Source: Streptomyces sp. NBRC 110028
GTDB lineage: Bacteria > Actinomycetota > Actinomycetes > Streptomycetales > Streptomycetaceae
Assembly: GCF_001417735.1 (NCBI RefSeq)
Contig: NZ_BBUZ01000030.1
Span: 1-64,000, forward strand
Direction of reading: 5' to 3'
DNA length: 64,000 nucleotides
Position numbers and translations under genes: made by a program. How positions within the stretch are numbered: the first letter of the stretch is position 1; each line of letters opens with the position of its first letter. The notes beneath the pieces were generated by a model. It searched no databases. It was not told the DNA's origin and saw nothing but the letters and a program-made list of their open reading frames with translations. Shown here piece after piece: positions 1 to 9,091 of this stretch.

Positions 1-2617
1 TTTCGGGTTGTTTGTGGGTGAGGGTGGTGGTGAGGTGGGGTGTGGGGTGGTTGTGGTGGTGGAGGGTGTGTTGGGTTGCGGTGGTGAGGGTGGGGTCGGG
101 GCCGATTTCGAGGTAGGTGTGGGTGTGGGGTGCGGTGTGGGTGATGGCGGGGTGGAAGTGGACGGGTTGGCGGATGTGCTGGGCCCAGTAGTGGGGTGTG
201 GTGATCTCGTGGTTGGCGGGTTGTCCGGTGAGGTTGCTGATGAGGGGGATGGTGGGTGGGTGGTAGGTGAGGTGGCTGATGGCGTGGGTGAAGGGTTGGA
301 GGATGGGGTCCATCTGGGGTGAGTGGAAGGCGTGGCTGACGGTGAGTGTGTGGGTTTTGCGGCCTTGTTCGGCCCAGGTGGTGCTGATTTGTTGGACGAG
401 TGGGGTGGGGCCTGAGATGACGGTGTGGGTGGGGGTGTTGAGTGCGGCGATGGTGACTTGGCCGTTGGTTGCGGTGAGGTGGTGGTGGAGTTCGTCGGGG
501 GTGGCGGCGATGGTGGCCATGGTGCCGTTGGTGGGGAGTTGGCCCATGAGGGTGGCGCGTGTGGCTACGAGGTGGCAGGCGTCGGGGAGGTTGAAGATGC
601 CTGCGGTGTGGGCGGCGGCGATTTCGCCGATGGAGTGGCCGATGACGGTGTCCGGGTGGATGCCGGCTGAGGCCAGCAGGCGGACCAGGGCGATGTGGAG
701 GGCGAAGAGTCCGGCTTGGGCGTAGGTGGTGTGGTTCAGTAGTTCTGTTTGTTGGGGGTTGTGGTTGAAGACGATCTGGCGTAGCGGGTGTTCGAGGTGG
801 GGGTCGAGGTGGGTGCAGACTTCGTCGAAGGCTTCGGCGAAGACGGGGAACCGGTCGTAGAGTGCCGCTCCCATGCCGGGGCGTTGGCTGCCCTGGCCGC
901 TGAACAGGAACACCGTCTGTCCCGAAGTACTCGCCGGTGCTCCGGGGTATACGACTGCCGGGTGCACCGCCCCGGTGGCCAGGGCCTGCAAGCCCGCCGT
1001 CAGTTCCTCACGGTTTTCCCCGATCACGACGGCTCGGTGGTCGAAGAGCGAGCGGGTCTTCAGCAGCGACCAGCCCACCTCCACCGGCGATACGTCGTCG
1101 TCCGCCGTCACCCGGTCGAGCAGTGCCGCCGCCTGGCCGTGAAGCGCCTCCGTACTCCTCGCCGACACCACCCACGGCACGACCCCGTCGACCCCGGTCG
1201 CCTCGGCTACCGGTGGCGAATCCGCCGCGTCCGGGGCCTGCTCCAGGATCAGATGGGCGTTCGTACCCGAGATGCCGAACGACGACACGCCCGCCCGGCG
1301 CGGATGCTCACCCCGAGGCCACTCCGCCGCCTCGGTCAGCAGCCGCACCCCGCCCGTGCTCCAGTCGACATGCGGGGTCGGCTCGTCGATGTGCAGCGAG
1401 GCGGGCAGCAGCCCGTGCCGCATCGCCATCACCATCTTGATGACGCCCGCGGCACCCGCCGCCATCTGGGAGTGGCCGATGTTGGACTTGATGGAGCCGA
1501 GCCACAATGGCTGCCCGGACGGTCGGTCCTGACCGTACGTGGCCAGCAGCGCCTGGGCCTCGATCGGGTCGCCGAGGGTGGTCCCGGTGCCGTGCGCCTC
1601 GACCGCGTCCACCTCGGAGGCGGCCAGGCGGGCGTTGGCGAGGGCCTGCCGGATGACCCGCTGCTGAGAGGGCCCGTTCGGCGCCGTCAGACCGTTGCTG
1701 GCGCCGTCCTGATTGACCGCCGTCCCCCGAATGACCGCCAGCACCTGGTGGCCGTTGCGCCGGGCGTCGGACAGTCGCTCGAGGAGCAGGACACCGACGC
1801 CCTCGGACAGGGTCATGCCGTCGCTGTTCGCCGAGAAGGCCTTGGACCTGCCGTCCGGGGCGAGCCCGCGCAGCTCGCTGAAGCCGATGAAGGGAGCCGT
1901 CGAGGACATCACGGCGACCCCACCGGCCAGTGCCAGCTCGCACTCGCCTTGCCGGATGGCCTGGCAGGCGAGATGCAGGGCGACCAGCGAGGAGGAGCAC
2001 GCGGTGTCCACCGTCACCGCGGCGCCCTCCAGCCCCAGGGTGTACGCGACCCGGCCGGACACCACACTCGCGGAGCTGCCGATGGTGAAGTACCCGGCCG
2101 AGCCCTCGGGCACCTGGGAGGCGTCCGTGCAGTAGTCGAGGTGGTCGCAACCGATGAAGGTGCCGGTGAGGCTGCCCCGCAGCGATTCCGGATCGAGGCC
2201 CGCGTACTCGATGGCCTCCCACGACGCCTCCAGGGCGAGCCGCTGCTGCGGTGCCATGCCCAGGGCCTCGCGTGGGCTGATGCCGAAGAACGCGGCGTCG
2301 AATCCGGCGGGGTCGTCGAGGAAGCCGCCCTCGCGGCAGTAGCTGGTGCCGGGGTGCTCCGGGTCGGGGTGGAAGAGGCCGTCCAGGTCCCAATTGCGGT
2401 CCGTGGGCAGTTCCGTGATGGCGTCCCGCTCGGTGGCGACCAGTTCCCACAGCTCTTCCGGGGAGCGCACCCCGCCGGGGAATCGGCACGACATTCCCAC
2501 GATGGCGACCGGCTCGTGTCCGGCCGACTCGACATCCTTCAGACGACGCTGTGTCTGGCGCAGATCCGCCGTCACACGCTTCAGATAGTCGAGAAGCTTC
2601 TCTTCATTGTTCGCCAT
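1..2617 (-). CDS. Modular type I polyketide synthase, N-terminal part (docking helix-KS-AT), runs off the window
   Basis: The first 872 codons of a modular PKS are visible; the rest lies left of base 1. The start MANNEEKLLDYLKRVTADLR is a typical class-1 docking helix, so this protein should accept a chain from an upstream PKS subunit rather than load a starter. A ketosynthase follows with its full catalytic set: DTACSSS (Cys about 207), EAHGTGT (His about 342) and KSNIGH (His about 382). The acyltransferase begins near residue 580 with GQGSQRPGM, has GHSIGE (Ser about 662) and carries HAFH at about 762-765, the signature of malonyl-CoA-selective ATs. I checked the frame at three points and saw no shift. 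Start ATG 2617 has a GAGGGA-type ribosome site. Base composition changes sharply at the AT (see findings). Confidence 0.95.
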   Translation of the reverse strand, partial: MANNEEKLLDYLKRVTADLRQTQRRLKDVESAGHEPVAIVGMSCRFPGGVRSPEELWELVATERDAITELPTDRNWDLDGLFHPDPEHPGTSYCREGGFLDDPAGFDAAFFGISPREALGMAPQQRLALEASWEAIEYAGLDPESLRGSLTGTFIGCDHLDYCTDASQVPEGSAGYFTIGSSASVVSGRVAYTLGLEGAAVTVDTACSSSLVALHLACQAIRQGECELALAGGVAVMSSTAPFIGFSELRGLAPDGRSKAFSANSDGMTLSEGVGVLLLERLSDARRNGHQVLAVIRGTAVNQDGASNGLTAPNGPSQQRVIRQALANARLAASEVDAVEAHGTGTTLGDPIEAQALLATYGQDRPSGQPLWLGSIKSNIGHSQMAAGAAGVIKMVMAMRHGLLPASLHIDEPTPHVDWSTGGVRLLTEAAEWPRGEHPRRAGVSSFGISGTNAHLILEQAPDAADSPPVAEATGVDGVVPWVVSARSTEALHGQAAALLDRVTADDDVSPVEVGWSLLKTRSLFDHRAVVIGENREELTAGLQALATGAVHPAVVYPGAPASTSGQTVFLFSGQGSQRPGMGAALYDRFPVFAEAFDEVCTHLDPHLEHPLRQIVFNHNPQQTELLNHTTYAQAGLFALHIALVRLLASAGIHPDTVIGHSIGEIAAAHTAGIFNLPDACHLVATRATLMGQLPTNGTMATIAATPDELHHHLTATNGQVTIAALNTPTHTVISGPTPLVQQISTTWAEQGRKTHTLTVSHAFHSPQMDPILQPFTHAISHLTYHPPTIPLISNLTGQPANHEITTPHYWAQHIRQPVHFHPAITHTAPHTHTYLEIGPDPTLTTATQHTLHHHNHPTPHLTTTLTHKQPE

Positions 2618-2648
2618 GGCCGGCGCACCCACTTCCCTCGGCAAACTG

Positions 2649-3344
2649 CTATGGGCGACGGCAGTCGTAGCTGCCGCGCAAGGTGGTTCCGTCGGGGAAG
2701 GTGAAACTCGTGGCGTCCTTGAAATGTCCTGGACCGAGCATGTGGTAGTCGTCCACCACGTCCATGTTCACGCCGTCGGTCTTTCCGGTGGCGCTGGGGG
2801 TGACCACCTGGCTGAGTGGCCCCTTGAACACCAGGTGGCCGTTCCTCCAGCCGGGTGAGGAGTAGTTCGCGGAAGAACCCCAGTTGTCGTGGTACTGGAC
2901 GATGAACTTTCCGTCCACGGGATCCCATCCGAACGACGACCGGCCGACCACATGGCCCGGTTCCAGGGTCGCGTCGGTGTAGTAGTAATGCCCGCCCATG
3001 GCCCGCCTCGTGGTCAGGTGCATCACCGCCGCCCTACTGCCCGGCGGGGGTGTGTATGCGCAGGTGTAGGACCCGAGGAGGAAATCCAGTGCGCGCATCT
3101 GCGGTGGCGCGGGCAGCGGATTGGTGGTGGCGCGCGACGGTTTCTCTCCGGTGTCCGGTTCGGCGTTCACCGGAGTGACGGCGAATGCCACCAGGCCCAT
3201 GGTGGCCGCGCCCACGGCGGCCACCCCGACGACACCGACCGGGGCACGGAGCAACCATCGCGTCAGGCGCGCCGGGTGCCGTGCGCCCTGTCCTGCTGCC
3301 TTCCCGGTACGCACACACGGCTCACGCATACACAACCCACGCAC
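2649..3344 (-). CDS. Exported protein with a DUF1579-like beta-barrel domain
   Basis: 231 residues. A basic N-terminus is followed by a hydrophobic stretch (about 30-58) ending in PVNAEPD, so it is probably secreted or membrane-anchored. The mature part reads MRALDFLLGSYTCAY, then a run of beta-strand-like segments (GGHYYYTDATLEPGHVV, GWDPVDGKFIVQYHDN) and ends FTFPDGTTLRGSYDCRR. This resembles DUF1579/lipocalin-like proteins, which have no settled function. GTG 3344 is chosen because GGGAG sits 6 bases upstream. The gene ends 31 bases before the PKS start on the same strand, so the two may be cotranscribed, but a role in polyketide synthesis is only suggested by position. Family assignment is tentative. 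Confidence 0.72.
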   Translation of the reverse strand: MRGLCMREPCVRTGKAAGQGARHPARLTRWLLRAPVGVVGVAAVGAATMGLVAFAVTPVNAEPDTGEKPSRATTNPLPAPPQMRALDFLLGSYTCAYTPPPGSRAAVMHLTTRRAMGGHYYYTDATLEPGHVVGRSSFGWDPVDGKFIVQYHDNWGSSANYSSPGWRNGHLVFKGPLSQVVTPSATGKTDGVNMDVVDDYHMLGPGHFKDATSFTFPDGTTLRGSYDCRRP

Positions 3345-3578
3345 ACGCGACTCCCATCAGTCATCGGGTCAGTAATCGGGATGATCGGGCGCTGACCTGC
3401 GGCTGAGCCGACTGGCGAGCCCTGGAGCGGATACGGCGACCATCATTTGTGCCGTCCCTAAAGGTGCTCTAACGCGCGGCTTGCCCTCCTCGCCCGGGCT
3501 TCGTGCCCGCGCCCCATTAGCCCAGCTTTAGACCGCCCGCCGAGCATGAACCGGACGTCGGGATGAAGGAGGATGGCG
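3345..3578. other. Divergent intergenic region
   Basis: This 234-bp gap separates the minus-strand DUF1579-like gene from the plus-strand M28-like gene and must hold both promoters. It is less GC-rich than its flanks. A dispersed inverted pair CTAAAG/CTTTAG (near 3458 and 3525) is visible, but no convincing -35/-10 pair and no ORF. Confidence 0.4.
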
Positions 3579-4961
3579 ATGAACGGCTGGCCGGCGCTGG
3601 AGAAGTACGTCGATCGGGCACCCACCTCGAAGGAGATGATGGGCTGGATCGAGCTGATCGTCAGCCAAGGCATTCGCCGCGCGGGCTATGCCGCCGACAG
3701 CTGGACCGAGGAGTGGGCCGCCGGACAGTTCCGGGAAACGGGGTTGGCGGACGTTCGGCTGGAGCCGCTGGCCACGCCGATCTGGCGGCCGCGCTCCGCC
3801 GCCTTCGAGATCTGGCCCGTCGGCCGCCCTGGCGACGTGACCCGCTTCACCGGCCTGGCCCTGCCGTACACCACCCCCACCGACGGCACCGAGGGTCGGC
3901 TGGTGCGAATGGAGGACGGGGGCGTGGGAGGTGGCATCGCCGTCCAGGAGATCGGCTTCACCCAGCTGCCGCAGACGGAGGTACAGGCCCGGGCCACCGA
4001 CGCCTATGACCCCGAGGGCGTCTTCCCCGATCTGGTCCAGACCGTGCCGTTCGACCTTCCGCATGTGCTGGACTTCGACATCGCCATCAAGGACGGGGCG
4101 ACCGCGTACGTCGGACTGCTCACCGGTGTGCCCTGGGAGACCAGCGACTTCTACTGGCCCTATGACGCCGAGCTGCGCTCGATCCCCGGCATCTGGCTGA
4201 GCGGCAGCGACGGCGAACGGGTCCGTGAGCTGATGGCTTCCGGCGCGTGCGAGGGCCGGATCATCTCCGATGCCACCATCACCGAGGAGACCACCCACAA
4301 TGTGGTGGGCACCCTGCCCGGCGCCTCGGACCACTGGGTGATCATCGGCTCACACCATGACGGACCGTGGGCCTCGGCGGTGGAGGACGCGTCGGGAGTG
4401 GCGCTCGTCCTGGCACAGGCCAGGTTCTGGGCGTCGGTGCCCCAGGAACTGCGCCCGCACAACATGCTGTTCCTGCTGACGTCGGGCCATATGGCCGGGG
4501 CCGCGGGCACCCAGGCGTTCATCGCGGCACATCCGGAGCTGTTTCCGCAGGTCGTCCTCGAAATGCATCTGGAACACGCAGCCCGCCAGGCCGTCGTGGT
4601 CGACGGCGAGGTCGTGCCCACCGACGACCCGGAGGTGCGCTGGTGGTTCACCACCCAGGCCCCCGCGCTGGAGCGGCTGGTGGCCGACTCGATCGCGGCC
4701 GAGGACCTGCGCCGCTCGTGGATCCTGTCGCCGACCGCCTTCGCACCGAACCCGGCCACCGACGGCGCGTACTTCTACTACACAGGTGTGCCGCTGGTGC
4801 AGCTGATCACCACGCCGATGTACATCTTCGACCCGAGGGACACCCCCGACAAGGTGGACCAGCAGAGCCTGGTGCCGCTCACCATGGGCGCGGCGCGGAT
4901 CATCGCGGGGACGCACGGCTGCGAACCGGACACCCTCCGGGTGCCCCTGCACTCCGACTGA
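3579..4961 (+). CDS. M28-family-like peptidase or hydrolase with non-canonical metal site
   Basis: 460 residues, no signal peptide, so probably cytoplasmic. The fold marker is GSHHDGPWASAVEDASGVA (His259, Asp270), matching the first zinc-ligand segment of M28 aminopeptidases. Where M28 enzymes have the catalytic and ligand Glu-Glu pair, this protein has SGHMAG (His304). The usual metal Asp is replaced by EMHLEH, and the final His before the DTxD segment is absent (FDPRDTPD). It may be a divergent subfamily with different metal ligands or a non-peptidase. ATG 3579 is chosen over ATG 3573 because AAGGAGG at 3566-3572 abuts 3573 but lies 6 bases from 3579. It converges on the M6 protease gene across a hairpin. 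Confidence 0.75.
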   Translation: MNGWPALEKYVDRAPTSKEMMGWIELIVSQGIRRAGYAADSWTEEWAAGQFRETGLADVRLEPLATPIWRPRSAAFEIWPVGRPGDVTRFTGLALPYTTPTDGTEGRLVRMEDGGVGGGIAVQEIGFTQLPQTEVQARATDAYDPEGVFPDLVQTVPFDLPHVLDFDIAIKDGATAYVGLLTGVPWETSDFYWPYDAELRSIPGIWLSGSDGERVRELMASGACEGRIISDATITEETTHNVVGTLPGASDHWVIIGSHHDGPWASAVEDASGVALVLAQARFWASVPQELRPHNMLFLLTSGHMAGAAGTQAFIAAHPELFPQVVLEMHLEHAARQAVVVDGEVVPTDDPEVRWWFTTQAPALERLVADSIAAEDLRRSWILSPTAFAPNPATDGAYFYYTGVPLVQLITTPMYIFDPRDTPDKVDQQSLVPLTMGAARIIAGTHGCEPDTLRVPLHSD

Positions 4962-4974
4962 CGGTACGTACGGG

Positions 4975-5004
4975 GGCGGCCCGCCGGTGTCCCGGCGGGC
5001 CGCC
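4975..5004. terminator. Bidirectional hairpin terminator
   Basis: A perfect 13-bp stem (4975-4987 with 4992-5004) closes a 4-base loop between the convergent M28-like and M6 protease genes. There is no U-tract, as is usual in streptomycetes. Confidence 0.75.
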
Positions 5005-5034
5005 TCCGGATCCCCGTGCGTACAGCCACCGCCC

Positions 5035-7041
5035 CTACGGTGTGCGCACCGCGCACATGGCCGTGGCCGTCTTGCGCGGGTCGCTCTCGGAGCGGGCGGT
5101 GAGGACGACCTTGCCGTGCCTGTCGGCCCCCTTCTTCGCGGTCACGGCCACGCCCACATCCACCGAGGATCCGGCCTTGGCGGTGGCGAGCCGGTTGGGC
5201 AGCCACGCGGACCAGCCCCGGCCGGTGGCCGTGGCCGACAGCCGGTAGACATCCGAGTCCAGGTGGGCGCCCGCGTTTCCGGCGCGGCCGGTGTTGGCGA
5301 GGTCGAAAGTGCACGTGGCGCTACCCTTCGAGGGGTGGCCCTTCGCCACGCCACGGTCCAGGTCGACGCCGCGCCGCTGCGGCCCGGAGCCGTCCAGGGA
5401 TGTGACCGCGATGGTGTACGAGAGCACGCCCGACCGGTCGCGCTCGAGGTCGAGGACGTAGAAGTGCAGCCGGTTGGCCTGGTCGATGTACTCGTACTGG
5501 CTGCCGGAGTCGGCCCCGGCGTGGAAGAGCGCGTCGCTGAGCTGCCGGTAGTCGCCCATGGTGATCTTCTGCGTCGTGCCGTCGGGGCGCTGGAAGTCCA
5601 CCATGTCGATGTCCTCGGGGTGGGCGTCGACCACCCAGGCGAACGGGGCCTGGTCCTTGTTCTTCGTCTTGGTGATCAGCACGCCGTTGTCCGGGGTGAA
5701 CGAGTCCATGCCCATGCGGTCCACGACCTCGACGGTGTAGTTGTCGTAACCGCCGCCGTCGCACAGAGGGTCGGTCTTGCCGTCGCAGGACGGTGACAGA
5801 TCCCTGCCCATGGTGATGTCGACACCCGCGAGCCCCTTCTCGCCCGGTGGCGCGGAACGCGCCGTGACCCGGGCGACCGCTGGACCGGAGCCCGCCAGCG
5901 CGTCCCGGTCCAGGCGCAGCACGTTCTTCTCGTCCACGATGCCCAGCTTCAGCTTGTCGCGCAGCACATGCTGGGCGCCCATCGACCCCCCGGCGGTGGC
6001 GGGTATCCGCCACCGGGTGTGCGGGCCGCCGGGGCCGTTGAAGGAGCCGCGGGAGAGCATGCCCCAGATACCGGTGTAGGAGCGGCTGAGGGGGGTGCCG
6101 TAGGGGTTGTTGTAGTTGTCGCCTATGCCCAGGATGTGGCTGAGTTCATGGGCGTACACGGCCATGCCGGAGCTTTCGGTCTGGAGGGACGAGCCGTCCT
6201 CCGCGTTGGGCCAGATACGGGCCGCGGCCTGCCACGACGTCCACGGTACGTAGCGCGTCGCCGCCGCGTTGCTCCCGGTGGCGACCGGCGGACCCCACAC
6301 GGCCGGTATGTCCTGCCGGTCGGCGAACTTCATCTGGCCGAACTCCTGCCAGGTGGACGACTCGTCCTGCCCGGCGGTGAGATAGAAGACGAAGTCGAAC
6401 TTCTTGGTCTCCGCGCCGCCCACGTCGGCGGTCCAGGCCGCCTTCCCATCGGCCCGGATGTCCATGTCGCAGGTTTCCCCGGCCGGGCAGGTGCCCGGGT
6501 TCATCGAGTCCTCCACCCCGTACTGGTAGGACTTCGCGGGCATGCGGTACACCCCGAAGGCCGTCAGGTCGACGCCGATGCGGCCACCGGAGTCCTCCAT
6601 CCAGTACTCGTTGATGGTGTGACCGTGGTTGAGCGCGCCGGGCTCGTTGAGGAAGTCCTCGTAGAACTGGGGCAGGCGGTCGCGCGGTATGCCGGAGGCG
6701 GACGGCTGCGGGTTGCCGAACAGGGTCGAGCCCGCCGGCTTGCTGACCGTGAACTCCTCGTCCGGGTAGTCCAGGAGCACCAGCGCGCCCTTGAAGGTGC
6801 GCCGGGTGGGCTTGACGTCCGGGTCGGCCCAGCGGGTGCCGGGGACCGCGCGGTAGTCGGCCCATGTCATGTCGTCGGGGTTGCGCCAGCGCTGCGGGTC
6901 GATCGGGTCGACGAGGGGCGGCCGGGCGCTCGGCGTACGGTCGGGAGCGGCCCCCGCGGGGCCGGCCGCGACGGCGGCCAGGGCGGCGAGGAGTGTGGCG
7001 ACGACAGTTAATCGGCGGACGCGTCTTCGGCGGAGGAACAA
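5035..7041 (-). CDS. Secreted M6-family zinc metalloprotease
   Basis: 668 residues. A signal peptide has an Arg-rich n-region (MFLRRRRVRRL), an Ala/Val core and an AGPAGAAPD-type cleavage region. The zinc site is YAHELSHILGIGDNYN, an HExxH centred on His298/Glu299/His302 with the downstream GxxD typical of M6 (immune inhibitor A-like) proteases. The C-terminal third looks like a beta-sandwich (CAFD-type NEW3 style) domain ending in CAVRTP. It should degrade extracellular protein. The start is TTG 7041: an AGAGGTGAG ribosome site lies just upstream, and no better in-frame start exists. It stands alone on its strand. Confidence 0.9.
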   Translation of the reverse strand: MFLRRRRVRRLTVVATLLAALAAVAAGPAGAAPDRTPSARPPLVDPIDPQRWRNPDDMTWADYRAVPGTRWADPDVKPTRRTFKGALVLLDYPDEEFTVSKPAGSTLFGNPQPSASGIPRDRLPQFYEDFLNEPGALNHGHTINEYWMEDSGGRIGVDLTAFGVYRMPAKSYQYGVEDSMNPGTCPAGETCDMDIRADGKAAWTADVGGAETKKFDFVFYLTAGQDESSTWQEFGQMKFADRQDIPAVWGPPVATGSNAAATRYVPWTSWQAAARIWPNAEDGSSLQTESSGMAVYAHELSHILGIGDNYNNPYGTPLSRSYTGIWGMLSRGSFNGPGGPHTRWRIPATAGGSMGAQHVLRDKLKLGIVDEKNVLRLDRDALAGSGPAVARVTARSAPPGEKGLAGVDITMGRDLSPSCDGKTDPLCDGGGYDNYTVEVVDRMGMDSFTPDNGVLITKTKNKDQAPFAWVVDAHPEDIDMVDFQRPDGTTQKITMGDYRQLSDALFHAGADSGSQYEYIDQANRLHFYVLDLERDRSGVLSYTIAVTSLDGSGPQRRGVDLDRGVAKGHPSKGSATCTFDLANTGRAGNAGAHLDSDVYRLSATATGRGWSAWLPNRLATAKAGSSVDVGVAVTAKKGADRHGKVVLTARSESDPRKTATAMCAVRTP

Positions 7042-7167
7042 GGCTCACCTCTTGTCCGGAAGGTGTACTCAGACATGACCAGCCGTACGAGCGGTATCAC
7101 TTACCGCTGCCACGGTAGGCCGGGGGCCGGGGTGACGCCAGAGTGCCGCTGTGGCTTCCGCGACCGA

Positions 7168-7210
7168 GCCGCCACCGAGCCGCGACGCAGCCGCCACCGA
7201 GCCGCGACGC
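7168..7210. repeat. Tandem repeat, 22-bp period, two copies
   Basis: Two identical 21-base copies (7168-7188 and 7190-7210) separated by one base, in the region between the divergent M6 protease and acyl-CoA synthetase genes. The surrounding 7042-7377 contains no credible ORF; both promoters should lie here. Confidence 0.8.
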
Positions 7211-7377
7211 GGCCGCGACGGGAACCCGGTATGCCGAAACCGCGCTGACGAGTTGGAATCCCCCCGCACACGGCTGCTGAGCACATCGAAAAGCGCGATA
7301 GCGTGTACAGGCCAACGGGAAGGTGCCGCCGACCTCCTGTATGGCGCGACGTGTGGAAACCAGTCCAAGGAGCCCTC

Positions 7378-9009
7378 TTGACCAGCCCAGAACAGCGCAT
7401 GGCTGACCTGCTCAAGACCTTCGGTGAGCCAGCGGCGTGCACCGCGTACCTGCTGTGCGACCGGCATCCGTCCGACGCCGTGGCGTTCACCGTGGTGAGC
7501 AAGGACCTGACGGGCCATGACATGACGTTCGGTGAGCTCCGTGACCGCTCGTCGCGCATGGCAAGCGCCCTGGCCGCCCTGGGCGTCGGAGCGGGTGACC
7601 GGGTCGCCACCCTGATGAGCAAGTCCGCCGAACTGCTCATCGCGTCCCTCGCCATCTGGCGGCTCGGAGCCGTCCAGGTGCCGCTGTTCACCGCGTTCGC
7701 CCCGCCGTCCATCGCGCTGCGCACCATCGGCAACGGCACCAAGGCCGTGATCACCGACGCCGATCAGCGCCCGAAGCTGGGCCCCGAGGCCGGTTTCCCC
7801 GGTGAGCGGCCCTGGCATATCATCACGACCGGCCCGGTCACCGGCACCGACCTCGCCTTCTCGGAGCTGCTGGAGTCGCACACCGCGCAGCCCGAGCCGG
7901 TGGCGGTGGGCGGCGACGCCACCATTGTGGAGCTGTTCACCTCCGGCACCGCGGGCACCCCGAAGGCCGTCCCGATCCCGCTGAACGCCGTCGCGGGCTT
8001 CGCGATGTACCAGGAGTTCGGCCTGGACCACCAGTCCACCGATGTGTTCTGGAACGCCGCCGACCCGGGATGGGCCTACGGCCTGTACTACGCCATCATC
8101 GCTCCGCTCGCCCTCGGCCGCCGCAGCCTGCTGTTCAACAGTCTGTTCTCCGCCGAGGACACCTGGAACGTGCTGTCCCGCTACGGCGTCACCAACTTCA
8201 CCGCCGGGCCCACCGTCTACCGCAAGCTGCGGGCATCAGGCGCCGCCCCCGGCGACCTGCGGCTGCGCTGCTGCTCCGCGGCCGGTGAACCGCTGCCCCC
8301 GGACATCGTCGACTGGGCGCGCGAGGCTCTCGGCGTCCCCGTACGCGACCACTACGGCCTGACCGAGACCGGTATGGTCATCGCCCACGCCTGGAACGAG
8401 GTGCTGCGCACCGACCTCAAGTCCGGTTGCATGGGCCGCCCGCTGCCCGGCTGGTCGGTGAAGATCCTGCGCGAGGACACCAACTCCGCACAGGCGGCGA
8501 CGGGTGTCCCGGGCCGGGTGGCGATCGACATCGCGGACAGCCCGCTGATGTGGTTCAAGGGCTACCTGGGCGCTCCCGAGCGTACGGCGGAGAAGTTCAG
8601 CCCCGACGGGCGGTGGTTCTACACCGGCGACACCGCGGCGCAGGACGAGGAGGGCGATCTGTTCTTCTCCGGGCGCGGCGACGACGTCATCCTGATGGCG
8701 GGCTACCGCATCGGCCCCTTCGAGGTGGAGAGCGCGCTGCAGGAGCACGACGCCGTGACGGAGGCCGCCGCGGTGGGCATCCCCGACGACGATTACGGCG
8801 AGGTCATCGAGGCATTCGTCGTCCTGGGCCCCGGTGCCCGGCCGGGGGAGGCGCTCGTCACCGAGCTGCAGCAGCTCGTGCGGGACCGGTTCGCCAAGCA
8901 CGCGTACCCGCGGCGGATCCACTTCGTGGACGAGCTGCCCAAGACCTCCAGCGGCAAGACACAGCGCTTCCTGCTGCGTTCGCAGCCGACCACCGGCCGG
9001 AGCCGCTGA
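7378..9009 (+). CDS. AMP-forming acyl-CoA synthetase (ANL superfamily)
   Basis: 543 residues. Activates a carboxylic acid with ATP and transfers it to CoA. The phosphate-binding loop is LFTSGTAGTPKAVP, the adenylate motif is DHYGLTETG, the hinge motif is FYTGDTA and the terminal catalytic-lysine motif is KTSSGKTQRFLLR. The overall look is of medium-chain/acetyl-CoA-synthetase-like enzymes, but substrate cannot be read from the sequence. TTG 7378 is chosen because AAGGAG (7367-7372) lies 5 bases upstream; more upstream in-frame sequence has no ribosome site. It ends at a strong hairpin facing the ArsC-like gene. There is no obvious pathway partner beside it. Confidence 0.9.
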   Translation: MTSPEQRMADLLKTFGEPAACTAYLLCDRHPSDAVAFTVVSKDLTGHDMTFGELRDRSSRMASALAALGVGAGDRVATLMSKSAELLIASLAIWRLGAVQVPLFTAFAPPSIALRTIGNGTKAVITDADQRPKLGPEAGFPGERPWHIITTGPVTGTDLAFSELLESHTAQPEPVAVGGDATIVELFTSGTAGTPKAVPIPLNAVAGFAMYQEFGLDHQSTDVFWNAADPGWAYGLYYAIIAPLALGRRSLLFNSLFSAEDTWNVLSRYGVTNFTAGPTVYRKLRASGAAPGDLRLRCCSAAGEPLPPDIVDWAREALGVPVRDHYGLTETGMVIAHAWNEVLRTDLKSGCMGRPLPGWSVKILREDTNSAQAATGVPGRVAIDIADSPLMWFKGYLGAPERTAEKFSPDGRWFYTGDTAAQDEEGDLFFSGRGDDVILMAGYRIGPFEVESALQEHDAVTEAAAVGIPDDDYGEVIEAFVVLGPGARPGEALVTELQQLVRDRFAKHAYPRRIHFVDELPKTSSGKTQRFLLRSQPTTGRSR

Positions 9010-9040
9010 GGCGGCGGATACGCCCTACGGCGTGGGCCCC

Positions 9041-9065
9041 GGTCCCCGTGTGCTCCACGGGGACC
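9041..9065. terminator. Bidirectional hairpin terminator
   Basis: Perfect 10-bp stem (9041-9050 with 9056-9065) and 5-base loop between convergent genes, with further imperfect GGGCC pairing outside the stem. Confidence 0.75.
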
Positions 9066-9091
9066 AGGGCCGAACTCGTGGCGCGCCACGG

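Noticed and set aside
788..2704. 638-codon plus-strand open frame opposite the PKS
   Set aside because: It is a shadow of the PKS: the minus frame has complete KS and AT motifs, while this frame is Arg/Gly-rich and has no domain.
2649..4961. Treating the DUF1579-like and M28-like genes as definite PKS-cluster members
   Set aside because: The first is on the PKS strand and close, but the second is divergent; no tailoring or resistance motif supports cluster membership.
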